Position numbers and translations under genes: made by a program. Below, piece after piece: positions 15,919 to 23,700 of a stretch of DNA of 25,011 nucleotides. Location of the stretch: contig CAJXXO010000008.1 of NCBI GenBank assembly GCA_913062655.1, forward strand, positions 1-25,011. Direction: 5' to 3'. The stretch comes from an uncultured Bacteroidota bacterium (GTDB taxonomy: Bacteria; Bacteroidota; Bacteroidia; Chitinophagales; S012-47). The notes beneath the pieces are model-generated. The model was not told the origin of the DNA and ran no database searches. It saw only the letters and a list, made by a program, of their open reading frames with translations. Each line of letters starts with the position of its first letter. Within the stretch, counting starts at the first letter, position 1.

Positions 15919-17088
15919 ATGGGTGTCTTTGATCAATTAGTAGTGGTAGAACTGGCCAACGTGCTGGCAGGCCCGAGTGTCGGGCAGTTTTTTGCCGAGT
16001 TGGGGGCCAGGGTTATAAAGGTGGAACATCCGGAGCGGGGAGATACCACCCGGCAGTGGCTGGTGGCCGGAGAAGAGCCGGCTCGAGCGGGTGTTACCGC
16101 CTATTTTTCAAGTGTCAACTGGGGCAAAGAGTCAGTAGGGCTCAATTTGGCATCGGCAGAGGGACACGAAGTGATGGTGCGGCTGTTGAAAAAGGCTGAT
16201 ATTGTGATCACCAGTTTTAAACCAGGAGCCGCCAGCCGCCTGGGGGCGGACTACGAAACGGTGAAGCGGATCAATCCCTCCCTGATATACGTGTCTATAA
16301 CCGGTTTTGGTGAAGACGATCTGCGGAGTGGGTTTGATGCATTGGTGCAGGCCGAAACGGGCTTTTTAGCCATGAATGGCTGGCCCGGGGCCCCTCCCGC
16401 CAAAATGCCGGTGGCCCTCATGGATGTATTGGCCGGGCACCAAGCCAAAGAAGCGGTGTTGGTCGCCTTGCTGGAGCGGCAGCAAAACGGGGTGGGTCAG
16501 TTTATCCCCATTAGTCTGCAAGAGGCCGCAGTGGCTAGCCTCGTCAATCAGGGTACCAACTGGCTGCAGGCTGGCCACGATCCACAACCGATGGGGAATG
16601 AACATCCCAATATCGTGCCTTATGGCTCCATCTTCTCTGGCCGCTCTGGTCGGCCCCTTATGCTAGCTATCGGTACCGATGCACAATTTGCTCGATTTTG
16701 CCGGTTACTGGGGCAGGAGGAATGGGCAGCAGATCCGCGTATGGCCACCAACGCCAAACGTGTACAACACAGGGATTGGGTACGGCAACAGTTGCAGCGT
16801 GTTCTATCGGAACGAAACCTGGATGATCTGTATGAGGCATGTGTGCAGGAAGGGATTCCAGTGGGAAGAGTGCGTCCGGTAAGCGAAGCCTTATCCATGC
16901 CCACGGTGCAAAAGGTTGTATTGAAAGATGCGACTACCCAATTGGCTGGCATTCGATCGGCTGTATTCCGGTCCCGACAGCTTTCTCCACCACCTATGCT
17001 GGGCGCAGATACGGCCGCTGTTTTGCATGAATTGGGCTTTGATGCGCAACAAAGGCAACGCTGGCGCAAGGGAAAGATAATTGGCTAA
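15919..17088 (+). CDS. Class III (CaiB/BaiF family) CoA-transferase
   Basis: Moves CoA between carboxylic acids through an aspartyl-CoA intermediate. The 389-residue protein opens VVVELANVLAGPSVGQFFAE and has ARVIKVEHPERGDTTR (30-44), NWGKESVGLNL (67-77), SFKPGAASRLG (99-109) and SLIYVSITGFGE. D169 in PVALMDVLAG is the expected nucleophile, at the same number as in formyl-CoA transferase Frc. The second half (HPNIVPYGSIFSG, then QEGIPVGRVRPVSE) is the small domain of the family. Such enzymes act on carnitine, bile acids, oxalate/formate, succinate and others; the substrate here is unknown. Its stop interlocks with the convergent exchanger gene (CTAA, 17085-17088). Confidence 0.92.
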   Translation: MGVFDQLVVVELANVLAGPSVGQFFAELGARVIKVEHPERGDTTRQWLVAGEEPARAGVTAYFSSVNWGKESVGLNLASAEGHEVMVRLLKKADIVITSFKPGAASRLGADYETVKRINPSLIYVSITGFGEDDLRSGFDALVQAETGFLAMNGWPGAPPAKMPVALMDVLAGHQAKEAVLVALLERQQNGVGQFIPISLQEAAVASLVNQGTNWLQAGHDPQPMGNEHPNIVPYGSIFSGRSGRPLMLAIGTDAQFARFCRLLGQEEWAADPRMATNAKRVQHRDWVRQQLQRVLSERNLDDLYEACVQEGIPVGRVRPVSEALSMPTVQKVVLKDATTQLAGIRSAVFRSRQLSPPPMLGADTAAVLHELGFDAQQRQRWRKGKIIG

Positions 17089-18050
17089 AGGGCAAGCTCA
17101 TTGACAAATATCTGCCCGATGAAATACGCATAAAAGATAAGCAGCATGAAGCCTTCCCACCGGGAGATCAGCTTATTTTGTGCGATAAAGAAGTAAAGCA
17201 ATGAAGCTGCGATCATCATCGGAATGCTAAAGTCAATCACGTGCGCTGGAATGACCAAGGGGCCAAAGAGGCGAGGGATACCCATTACCGCGAAGCTGTT
17301 GAAGATGTTGGATCCCAAAATATTACCCACCGCCATGTCCGGGTTACCCTTCCGGGCTGCTGCTATACTTACCGCTAATTCGGGTAAGGAAGTGCCCAGG
17401 GATACTGCTGTTAGTGCAATTACCTCTTCTCCAATTTCAAAAATGGCGGATAATTCAATAATGGAATTAACCGTGTAATCGGCCGACAGGTAAATAAAGA
17501 AGCCACCTAGCAACAACATGAGCCAGGTTTTTACCGTGGCTTTTGGGTGCTCTTCCTCCAGGTGCTTGATCTCATCGTTTACATTGACAATACTTGTTTC
17601 TACATTCAGCGCATAGACGAGGTATACGATCAGACTAATAATAGAGAGTACCGCCTCAAAAAATGAAAAGTGCCCATCCATCACAAAGATGCTCAACATA
17701 AAAGCCGAACCGATCAACAGGGGCAGGTCGACATTGATGATCTCATAGTCGATGCGAATAACGCGGCTAAAGACGGCCACAAAGCCAAGGATGAGAAATA
17801 TATTGCTGATATTGGACCCCACTACGTTGCCAATAACAATCTCTGGCGAACCACTGGCTACAGCAATGATGGAAGACACCAACTCTGGCAGGGAAGTACC
17901 GGCCGCTACTATGGTCACCCCTATTATAAAAGTGGGTATGCCAAATGCCACGCCTATCTTTTCGGCTGCCTTGATAAAAGCATTGGATGCTACAATAAGC
18001 ACCGTAATACTAGCCACAAAGATGAGACTCCACATGAGGGCAGCAGGCAT
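17085..18050 (-). CDS. CaCA-family Na+/Ca2+ exchanger-like transporter (YrbG type)
   Basis: A 321-residue inner-membrane antiporter with about ten helices and the two inverted alpha-repeats of the cation/Ca2+ exchanger superfamily. Repeat 1 includes AAGTSLPELVSS and GNVVGSNISNIFLILG; repeat 2 includes SLGTSLPELAVS and GNILGSNIFNSFAVMG. The glutamate in each G-T-S-L-P-E and the asparagine in each G-S-N line the ion site. An acidic loop (NDEIKHLEEEHPKA) lies between the halves. ATG 18050 (MPAALMWSL) is preferred over the upstream TTG 18068, because a TACTTTG box (18072-18066) ends 15 nt before it. Divergent from the 79-residue membrane gene and tail-to-tail with the CoA-transferase gene. Expected role is Ca2+ extrusion, by family. 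Confidence 0.93.
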   Translation of the reverse strand: MPAALMWSLIFVASITVLIVASNAFIKAAEKIGVAFGIPTFIIGVTIVAAGTSLPELVSSIIAVASGSPEIVIGNVVGSNISNIFLILGFVAVFSRVIRIDYEIINVDLPLLIGSAFMLSIFVMDGHFSFFEAVLSIISLIVYLVYALNVETSIVNVNDEIKHLEEEHPKATVKTWLMLLLGGFFIYLSADYTVNSIIELSAIFEIGEEVIALTAVSLGTSLPELAVSIAAARKGNPDMAVGNILGSNIFNSFAVMGIPRLFGPLVIPAHVIDFSIPMMIAASLLYFFIAQNKLISRWEGFMLLIFYAYFIGQIFVNELAL

Positions 18051-18059
18051 AGCTGATTT

Positions 18060-18094
18060 TTTGCGCAAAGTAACGCATATTAGCCTGAAATTTG
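18060..18094. promoter_or_regulatory. Divergent promoter candidates, exchanger versus small membrane gene
   Basis: Plus strand: TTTG (18060-18063), 23 nt, GAAATTTG (18087-18094), ending 19 nt before ATG 18114. Minus strand: TACTTTG (18072-18066), ending 15 nt before ATG 18050. Both resemble the phylum's TTTG-type promoters. Confidence 0.35.
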
Positions 18095-18113
18095 GGCAAC
18101 TGAACCGGGAACT

Positions 18114-18353
18114 ATGGTATTGATCGATTTACCTCTGGCAGCCAAATGGGCGATAGTGATTTTCTTTTATGTTTTCACGTTACTACTGCTTTTATTGGTC
18201 GTGGGCACTTTTTCACAGCACCTAAAATTGCCGGAAAAGTTACCGGCTCGCCAACTCAATATTCTGATTATCGGCACAGCAGTGGCGATTTACCTGTTGG
18301 TTGTCTTCTACGTCTTAAATGACTGGGCCGATGAAATGCTGGTCAGCTATTAG
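18114..18353 (+). CDS. 79-residue two-helix membrane protein, unknown
   Basis: No family recognised. It starts MVLIDLPLAAKW, then a long hydrophobic helix (about 11-32, including FTLLLLLLVVGTF), a polar link rich in K/P/R (QHLKLPEKLPARQ), a second helix (about 48-67) and an acidic end (NDWADEMLVSY). Charges suggest an inner-membrane hairpin with the basic link in the cytoplasm. It is probably a real gene: a promoter-like box lies 19 nt upstream, and its stop is interlocked with the convergent anti-sigma-like gene (TTAG, 18350-18353), exactly like the three other convergent pairs here. It is a monocistron, divergent from the exchanger, so it might be a small partner of that transporter, but that is speculation. 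Confidence 0.7.
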   Translation: MVLIDLPLAAKWAIVIFFYVFTLLLLLLVVGTFSQHLKLPEKLPARQLNILIIGTAVAIYLLVVFYVLNDWADEMLVSY

Positions 18354-19285
18354 CGAAGGGTCTGAAGTTGTTGCTTCGTGGTGTCTGAGCGTGGTGAGTC
18401 GCCAAAGGTGAGTACTTTTTGCAGGGCGGTTACGGCACTGTTTGTGTCGCCAAGGGCCAGGTAAGACTGCCCCAGCCACCAATAGGCCTCTGCACCAGGG
18501 TCGTCAGCAACAATTTGTTGCAATAGGGTGATTGCGCGCGTATACTGTGCCATTTCATATTGCTGCATGGCGGTTGTCAAATTCGAATACGATTGTTCTG
18601 CTGCGGCCTTTGGCTCTAGGGCAATATTACCGGATGCCGGAGTCATCTGTGTTTGTTGCCTGTCGAGCGTAGCGGGTGAATCTTGAGCCCGTGCTGAGAG
18701 ATCAGCGTACTCCTCCGTGTCCTCCACGACTGACAACTCCATCGCAGGTTCCTCTTCGACTATTTCTACTTCATCGGCTACCACCTCCAGCTCTTCTTCA
18801 ATAGGAGCGGGCGATGCAGGCGTTCTCATTTGATCAGGCGGAGGCGGCACAGTGCGTGTTGTTTCTGCGGGCAGGGTAGGCTGGATGTTAGGTTGTGTCA
18901 GGTCATCAGCAGGTTTGATCTTCTGCGCTATAACCGGGTCTTCCTTTTCAAGCTGGCCGGTTATCCACAGACCGGCTGTAATTAAACTGCCCAGAACCAC
19001 TGCAGCCGCAGCCCAGCGCACCCATTTGCGATAGAGTGGGACCACTTTGGTTGAGGATGAAGAAGTGTGGGCCTGAATGGCTTCTTGCCATTGCGTCATC
19101 CGTTCGGAAACCTTGTATTCGTCATCGGTCCACCGCAGCCCCTCCAGTACCTCTTTATAATAGGGAGACTGTTCCAATATCGCCTCTACCTGTTTCTGTT
19201 CTTCAGAAGATAGCGTCCCCTCCAGGTAGGCTTGCAGTACTGCCACCGATAAAGGTTCTTTAATATGTCGCTGTTTGGGGCTCAT
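18350..19285 (-). CDS. Membrane TPR protein, probable anti-sigma factor
   Basis: A 311-residue single-pass protein. The N-terminal about 75 residues are cytoplasmic: VAVLQAYLEGTLSSEEQKQV is the typical Bacteroidota anti-sigma opening, without the zinc-binding H-x3-C-x2-C. A transmembrane helix follows (about 90-110, RWAAAAVVLGSLITAGLW). Next comes a Pro/Glu-rich periplasmic linker (about 140-200, with a very acidic stretch near 157-193) and C-terminal TPR units (about 232-305: MAQYTRAITLLQQIVADDP, then YWWLGQSYLALGDTNSAVTA). Its ATG overlaps the sigma stop (ATGA, 19285-19282), so the pair is translationally coupled. It would hold the sigma factor at the membrane and sense an envelope state through the TPRs, by analogy. 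Its stop interlocks with the small membrane gene. Confidence 0.82.
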   Translation of the reverse strand: MSPKQRHIKEPLSVAVLQAYLEGTLSSEEQKQVEAILEQSPYYKEVLEGLRWTDDEYKVSERMTQWQEAIQAHTSSSSTKVVPLYRKWVRWAAAAVVLGSLITAGLWITGQLEKEDPVIAQKIKPADDLTQPNIQPTLPAETTRTVPPPPDQMRTPASPAPIEEELEVVADEVEIVEEEPAMELSVVEDTEEYADLSARAQDSPATLDRQQTQMTPASGNIALEPKAAAEQSYSNLTTAMQQYEMAQYTRAITLLQQIVADDPGAEAYWWLGQSYLALGDTNSAVTALQKVLTFGDSPRSDTTKQQLQTLR

Positions 19286-19893
19286 AAATCCAGCATCAGC
19301 TTTTTCAAGTTACGTTTTCCATTTTGAATGTGGCTTTTCACCGCCTTGTAGTCCCAACCGGTTCGTTTCATCACCTCCTGGTAGCTGCACTCTTCAAGGA
19401 AGAATAGCTCCAGGCAGGTGCGTTGTTCCGGTTTCAATTGTTGCATAGCTGTTCGCATGGCATCCAGCTCGGCCATTCGCTCTTCTTCCGTAAGATGCGA
19501 ATCCGCCCCCCATTCCATATTCTCAACCGGTGAATGGTGCCGGAAATCCGACTCACGTTTTTGCAGGGATTGTTGTTTGCGCAGTTGCATCAGGCAATGG
19601 TTGCGACTTACCGTAGCCAGCCAGCCGCCAAAGTTGTCGATTTCATGTTGAGGGACTTTTTCTACCAACACTTCAAAAATCTGCATAGTAGCATCTTCGG
19701 CAGCCGATTCTTCCTTGAGGTATTTCATGCAAATGCCAAAGACGATGTGGATATACCTATTAAATAGGACACCGAGGGGAGCCGGATTAAGAGAAGAACG
19801 AAACGCCTGTAGCAAAGAATTATCGTCACGCGCGTCCGCATCTTGTGTGGGCCGCAAAAAAATGTGGAGCCAGAATAGAAGAAAGGCGATCAT
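19282..19893 (-). CDS. ECF sigma-70 factor with hydrophobic N terminus
   Basis: RNA polymerase sigma subunit, 203 residues from ATG 19893. Region 2 spans about 40-107 (LFNRYIHIVFGICMKYLKEE, AAEDATMQIFEVLVEK, FGGWLATVSRNHCLMQLRK). A linker carries acidic residues (about 115-143). Region 4 spans about 150-200 (LKPEQRTCLELFFLEECSYQ, then TGWDYKAVKSHIQNGKRNLK, a helix-turn-helix). The odd part is residues 1-14, MIAFLLFWLHIFLR, which look like a membrane segment. A TTG at 19908 would lengthen it, and a later in-frame TTG (about residue 27) would remove the hydrophobic part. It overlaps the downstream anti-sigma-like gene by 4 bp. Likely autoregulated, but no ECF promoter could be confirmed. Confidence 0.9.
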   Translation of the reverse strand: MIAFLLFWLHIFLRPTQDADARDDNSLLQAFRSSLNPAPLGVLFNRYIHIVFGICMKYLKEESAAEDATMQIFEVLVEKVPQHEIDNFGGWLATVSRNHCLMQLRKQQSLQKRESDFRHHSPVENMEWGADSHLTEEERMAELDAMRTAMQQLKPEQRTCLELFFLEECSYQEVMKRTGWDYKAVKSHIQNGKRNLKKLMLDL

Positions 19894-19922
19894 AGGCAGC
19901 TTATACAACCTTTAGTCTGTTC

Positions 19923-19970
19923 TTTCGTAAGCTGTGTCAGGCTGAAAAAATGAGGGAATACATTACGAAA
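19923..19970. repeat. 8-bp inverted repeat upstream of the sigma gene
   Basis: TTTCGTAA (19923-19930) and TTACGAAA (19963-19970) are exact reverse complements, 40 bp centre to centre, 30-77 bp upstream of the sigma ATG. The spacing suits a two-site operator better than a hairpin. Chance cannot be excluded at 8 bp. Confidence 0.4.
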
Positions 19971-20093
19971 ATGCGAGATTTTTCCGAAGTGGTATGGATA
20001 CATTATATTTTTCCTCATAAATTAGCGGTCGAACCGAAAAAACGGAAGCTTTTGAATACAGGCCGTAACCTTCAACGGGACGGTCATATTATT

Positions 20094-20122
20094 TTTAGTT
20101 TTTAAGAATTTTGTTACTTTTA
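20094..20122 (+). promoter_or_regulatory. Promoter candidate for the small secreted protein
   Basis: TTTA (20094-20097), a 17-nt spacer, then TACTTTTA (20115-20122), 7 of 8 matches to TAnnTTTG. It would give a leader of about 60 nt to ATG 20187. It might also drive the adhesin gene. Confidence 0.35.
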
Positions 20123-20186
20123 ACTCCCGTGTGATAGGGTGTATTGTGCCTGTACACGTACTGAAAAAACTGCAAATCATAGATTT

Positions 20187-20660
20187 ATGAAAACATTTGT
20201 ACGCCTCTCTCTTATGTTAGCCATCGCTTTATTCGTATCTGCGAGTGCATTTGCGCAGTCGAATAACCCTCAGGATACAGAAGATCCTGCTGCTTCTCAG
20301 CCAAATGGTGGAATTTATATTAGCGGCTCTCTTACAGTATCTGAGCCAGGACAGGCTAAGAAAAATGAGTCTGTACGAAATCTGCAAGATGCCAATCAGG
20401 AAGTAGATAGTAAATATGACTTCCAGAGTACAGGTAGTGAAGCTGGCGATATCGCCAAAAAGCAAGAGCTCATGCAACAAATGCAGCAACAAAGAGCTGC
20501 TGATGTTCAAAAAGGAGGCGATGCAATCGATAAACTGCAAATGCAAAATCCTGAGAAGACCATTCTCACACAGGAGCAGTTTAATGCCATGTCGCAAGAT
20601 GAGCAAGCGGCCTACAACGAAAACCCAGACAATTACATTATTATCGATTCGAATAAGTAA
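20187..20660 (+). CDS. Small secreted Gln-rich protein, unknown
   Basis: A 157-residue exported protein without a recognised family. Signal peptide 1-24 (MKTFVRLSLMLAIALFVSAS then AFAQ, probable cleavage after Q24). The mature part is hydrophilic: an N/Q/D/P-rich start, GGIYISGSLTVSEPG as a possible beta-strand, a Lys/Gln-rich helix (KKQELMQQMQQQRAADVQKG, about 92-111, possible coiled coil) and an ending TQEQFNAMSQDEQAAYNENP then YIIID, which resembles a short motif I associate with small Bacteroidota proteins. No cysteine is present. Start ATG 20187 is chosen because the signal peptide begins there. It lies 51 bp upstream of the giant adhesin on the same strand, so it may be co-expressed and act with it on the surface, which is inference. 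Confidence 0.8.
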   Translation: MKTFVRLSLMLAIALFVSASAFAQSNNPQDTEDPAASQPNGGIYISGSLTVSEPGQAKKNESVRNLQDANQEVDSKYDFQSTGSEAGDIAKKQELMQQMQQQRAADVQKGGDAIDKLQMQNPEKTILTQEQFNAMSQDEQAAYNENPDNYIIIDSNK

Positions 20661-20711
20661 TTCTCGCAATCCATTGTCTAATTCTGTAACTGATTTGAAA
20701 ACAAGTTCACT

Positions 20712-23700
20712 ATGAGAATTTCTACTGCTCAAACCAGGCTTGGTTTTTTAGCGATACTGATGAGTTTCATCAGTTTTTCCGCTTTTAGCCAGGTTATCCC
20801 ACCTAATGACGACTGTGCGGACGCCATTAAGTTGTATGTGGGAGATGTAGATTTTGGTACTACACTCAATGCTACGTCAGATGTGGCGCCATCATGTAAT
20901 GGTGTGTCTGTGCAAGCACCAGGTGTGTGGTACGTAATTCAGGGTCATGGCGACTCTATCACTGCTGAAATGTGTACGTTTGGGGCTACCTACGATGCAC
21001 GTATCAGCGTGTATACAGGGTCATGCGGTTCCTTTACCTGTGTCGCGGCCGATGATAATGGCTGTGGACCAGTTGATGAACCCTCGGTGTCATGGCAATC
21101 TGTAGCCTGTGAGACTTATTATGTATTGGTGCATGGTACCAATGGGGAAACAGGAGACTACATTTTGAATATTTCAAGCCCGACACAGAGCACTATTTCA
21201 GATCCAGTTACAGCTGATGATGAGATTTGTATTGATGAGACAACCACATTGAATGGTAATGCTTCATCTACCGATCCAGCGTTTGCTCCACTAACTTACA
21301 GTTGGGCGCCAGCAGCGGATCTTACTACACCAAATGCAGCAACAACAACATTTGATCCATCCGCACCAGGTACTTATGTTTTCACCTTGACAGTTACAGA
21401 TCAGCAAGGATGCTCTGATGAGAATACAGTTACTGTTGTTGTTAATGACCTGCCCGTAGTTAGTGTGACACAACTAGCCGCAGAGTATTGTTTGAACGAT
21501 CCGGCCACTACCTTGATTGGTTCGCCTTCAGGTGGTATTCTTACAGGCCCAGGGTTAAGTGCAGCGGTTATTTTTGACACAACTATTACCGCTCAATCAC
21601 AGACTGAAACAGCTAGCAGCACACCTCTTAATGTGCCGGCCAACTTCCCAAGCAGTAGTGGAGGTTCGACTGCCGATACCACATTTGCTTCTGTAACATT
21701 GAGCGGAGCATCGGGTACTGTAGGTAATGGTGCAGCGGAGATAGCTACGGTTTCGGTTACTATTGACCATACTTGGAATAGTGATCTTGATGTGTTTTTA
21801 CAAGCTCCAAATGGGGCACAGATGGAATTGTGGACGGATGTAGGTGGTTCATCTGATGGTTTTGATGTGGTAATAGATGATAATGCCGGATCGCAGATAC
21901 AATCTGCCAGTACTGGAGGGTCACCATATGCTGTGACAGGTACCTTCCAGGCGGAATCTGGCGTATTAATGAATTCAGCATTAGCGGGTAGCCCACTAAA
22001 TGGTACATGGACATTAAAAGTATTTGATGATGTTGGAGGTGATCCTGGCGTTTTAGAAAACTTCTCCATAGCGTTCAATTGGGAGGATTCTACTTTCACT
22101 CCAATTGGTGGTGCTGACGTAGCGGATTTCTCTCCTGCTGCCGCAGGTGTTGGCACACATACAATAACCTATACGTATACAGATTCTAACGGGTGTACTA
22201 ATACCGCTACTACAACCACGGAGGTATTGGCCTTGCCAGCAGTTTCATTCACTGGCTTAGCCGCAGAATATTGTGTGGATGACATGCCGGTTAGTTTGAC
22301 AGGATCTCCTACGGCAGGTACATTCTCTGGTACCGGTGTAACCGATCTAGGTGGAGGATCTGGCGAATTTGACCCAATGGCCGCTGGTGTTGGCACACAT
22401 AATGTTCTCTACACCTATACCGATCCATCAACTGGGTGTACCAACACGGATACACAGTCAGTCATTGTAAATGCACTTCCAATTGTGTCATTTACTGGTT
22501 TGAATGGCCTGCCTTATTGTGTGAGTGATGGTAATGATACCTTGACCGGTACACCTGCCGGTGGTACGTTCTCCGGTGACGGAATCGTAGCTAACCTCGG
22601 TGGTGGTTTGGGTGTGTTTAATCCCAATTCACTCGGTTTACCAGGTGACTACACCGTTTACTATACCTATACGGAGCCAAGCACTGGTTGTACAAATGTT
22701 GATAGCCAAACGGTAACCTTGATCTCAACCGGTAATGACCTTTGTGAAAATGCCATCCCGGTTCGCGTAGGTGATGTAGTATCTGGAACTACCGAATGTT
22801 CTACTATAGATGTTGCTCCTTTCTGTGTGGTACCTATTGACGCACCAGGCGTTTGGTACACAGTAGAGGGAACAGGTGGAACTATTACACTTGACCTTTG
22901 TAATATTCCGGGTACCACTTATGATACTCGTATCAACGTATATTCAGGTGATTGTAACAACCTGACTTGTGTAGCGGGTAATGATGATGGAGCAGCCTGT
23001 GGTTTCGCTTATCCATCTACTGTTACCTTCAATTCGAGTGCTTGCGAAACGTACTATATCCTGATTCAAGGATTTAACAATATTACAGGCGACTTTGTAA
23101 TGTCTGTAAGTGGTAGCTTGAATAACGTAACGGCTGATGCCGGTGCCGATCAAGTTATTTGCGAGGATGAGACAGCCGTATTAGGGGGAGCTCCGACAGC
23201 TTCTGGTGGAAATCCTGGATACACTTACAGCTGGGCGCCTGCCACTGATCTAAGCAGTGCAACTGTAGCCAACCCAACATTCACACCTTCAGCTGCCGGC
23301 ACATTCACTTACGTAGTGACTGTTACCGATAATACAGGTTGTGTAGACGAGGATACAGTACAAGTAACGGTTAATCCACTTCCAGTTCTGTCTATCCCCG
23401 GTTTGGCAGCTGAGTACTGTGTAGATGATGAGTTCACTATTTTACAAGGTAACCCAACTGGCGGCACATTTACGGCTACTTCCGGGTTGATCAATATCAA
23501 TTATGGTGGTGCGCCATTCAGCCAAAACTTGATTGCTACACCACAAACCATTCCTGATAATGATCCAGTAGGACTGAGTATTTCTCAGACAGTAACCGTT
23601 CCTGGTACAGCGCTTGGTGTAGATATGACTTTAGAGTCTATTGATGTAGTGATTGACCACGGTGCTTTGGGTGATATCTACTTTGAAGTAGAAAATCCAG

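Larger units (their letters stand above)
19894..20186. other. 293-bp AT-rich divergent intergenic region
   Basis: Lies between the sigma gene and the small secreted protein gene. I see an inverted repeat near the sigma side (19923-19970), a promoter candidate near the right end (20094-20122) and A/T runs. No reading frame with coding character, tRNA or convincing long hairpin. A GTG-initiated extension of the right-hand gene (from 20139) is unlikely. Confidence 0.6.

Noticed and set aside
20139..20186. GTG-initiated extension of the small secreted protein
   Set aside because: It would place 16 polar residues ahead of the signal peptide.
20661..20711. Terminator between the small secreted protein and the adhesin
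   Set aside because: No stem with a T-run is visible in the 51-bp gap. Only a weak TGATTTG box is present.
20229..20732. 167-codon minus-strand frame opposite the small secreted protein
   Set aside because: The plus-strand gene has a clean signal peptide and sensible composition. The antisense product shows no domain.
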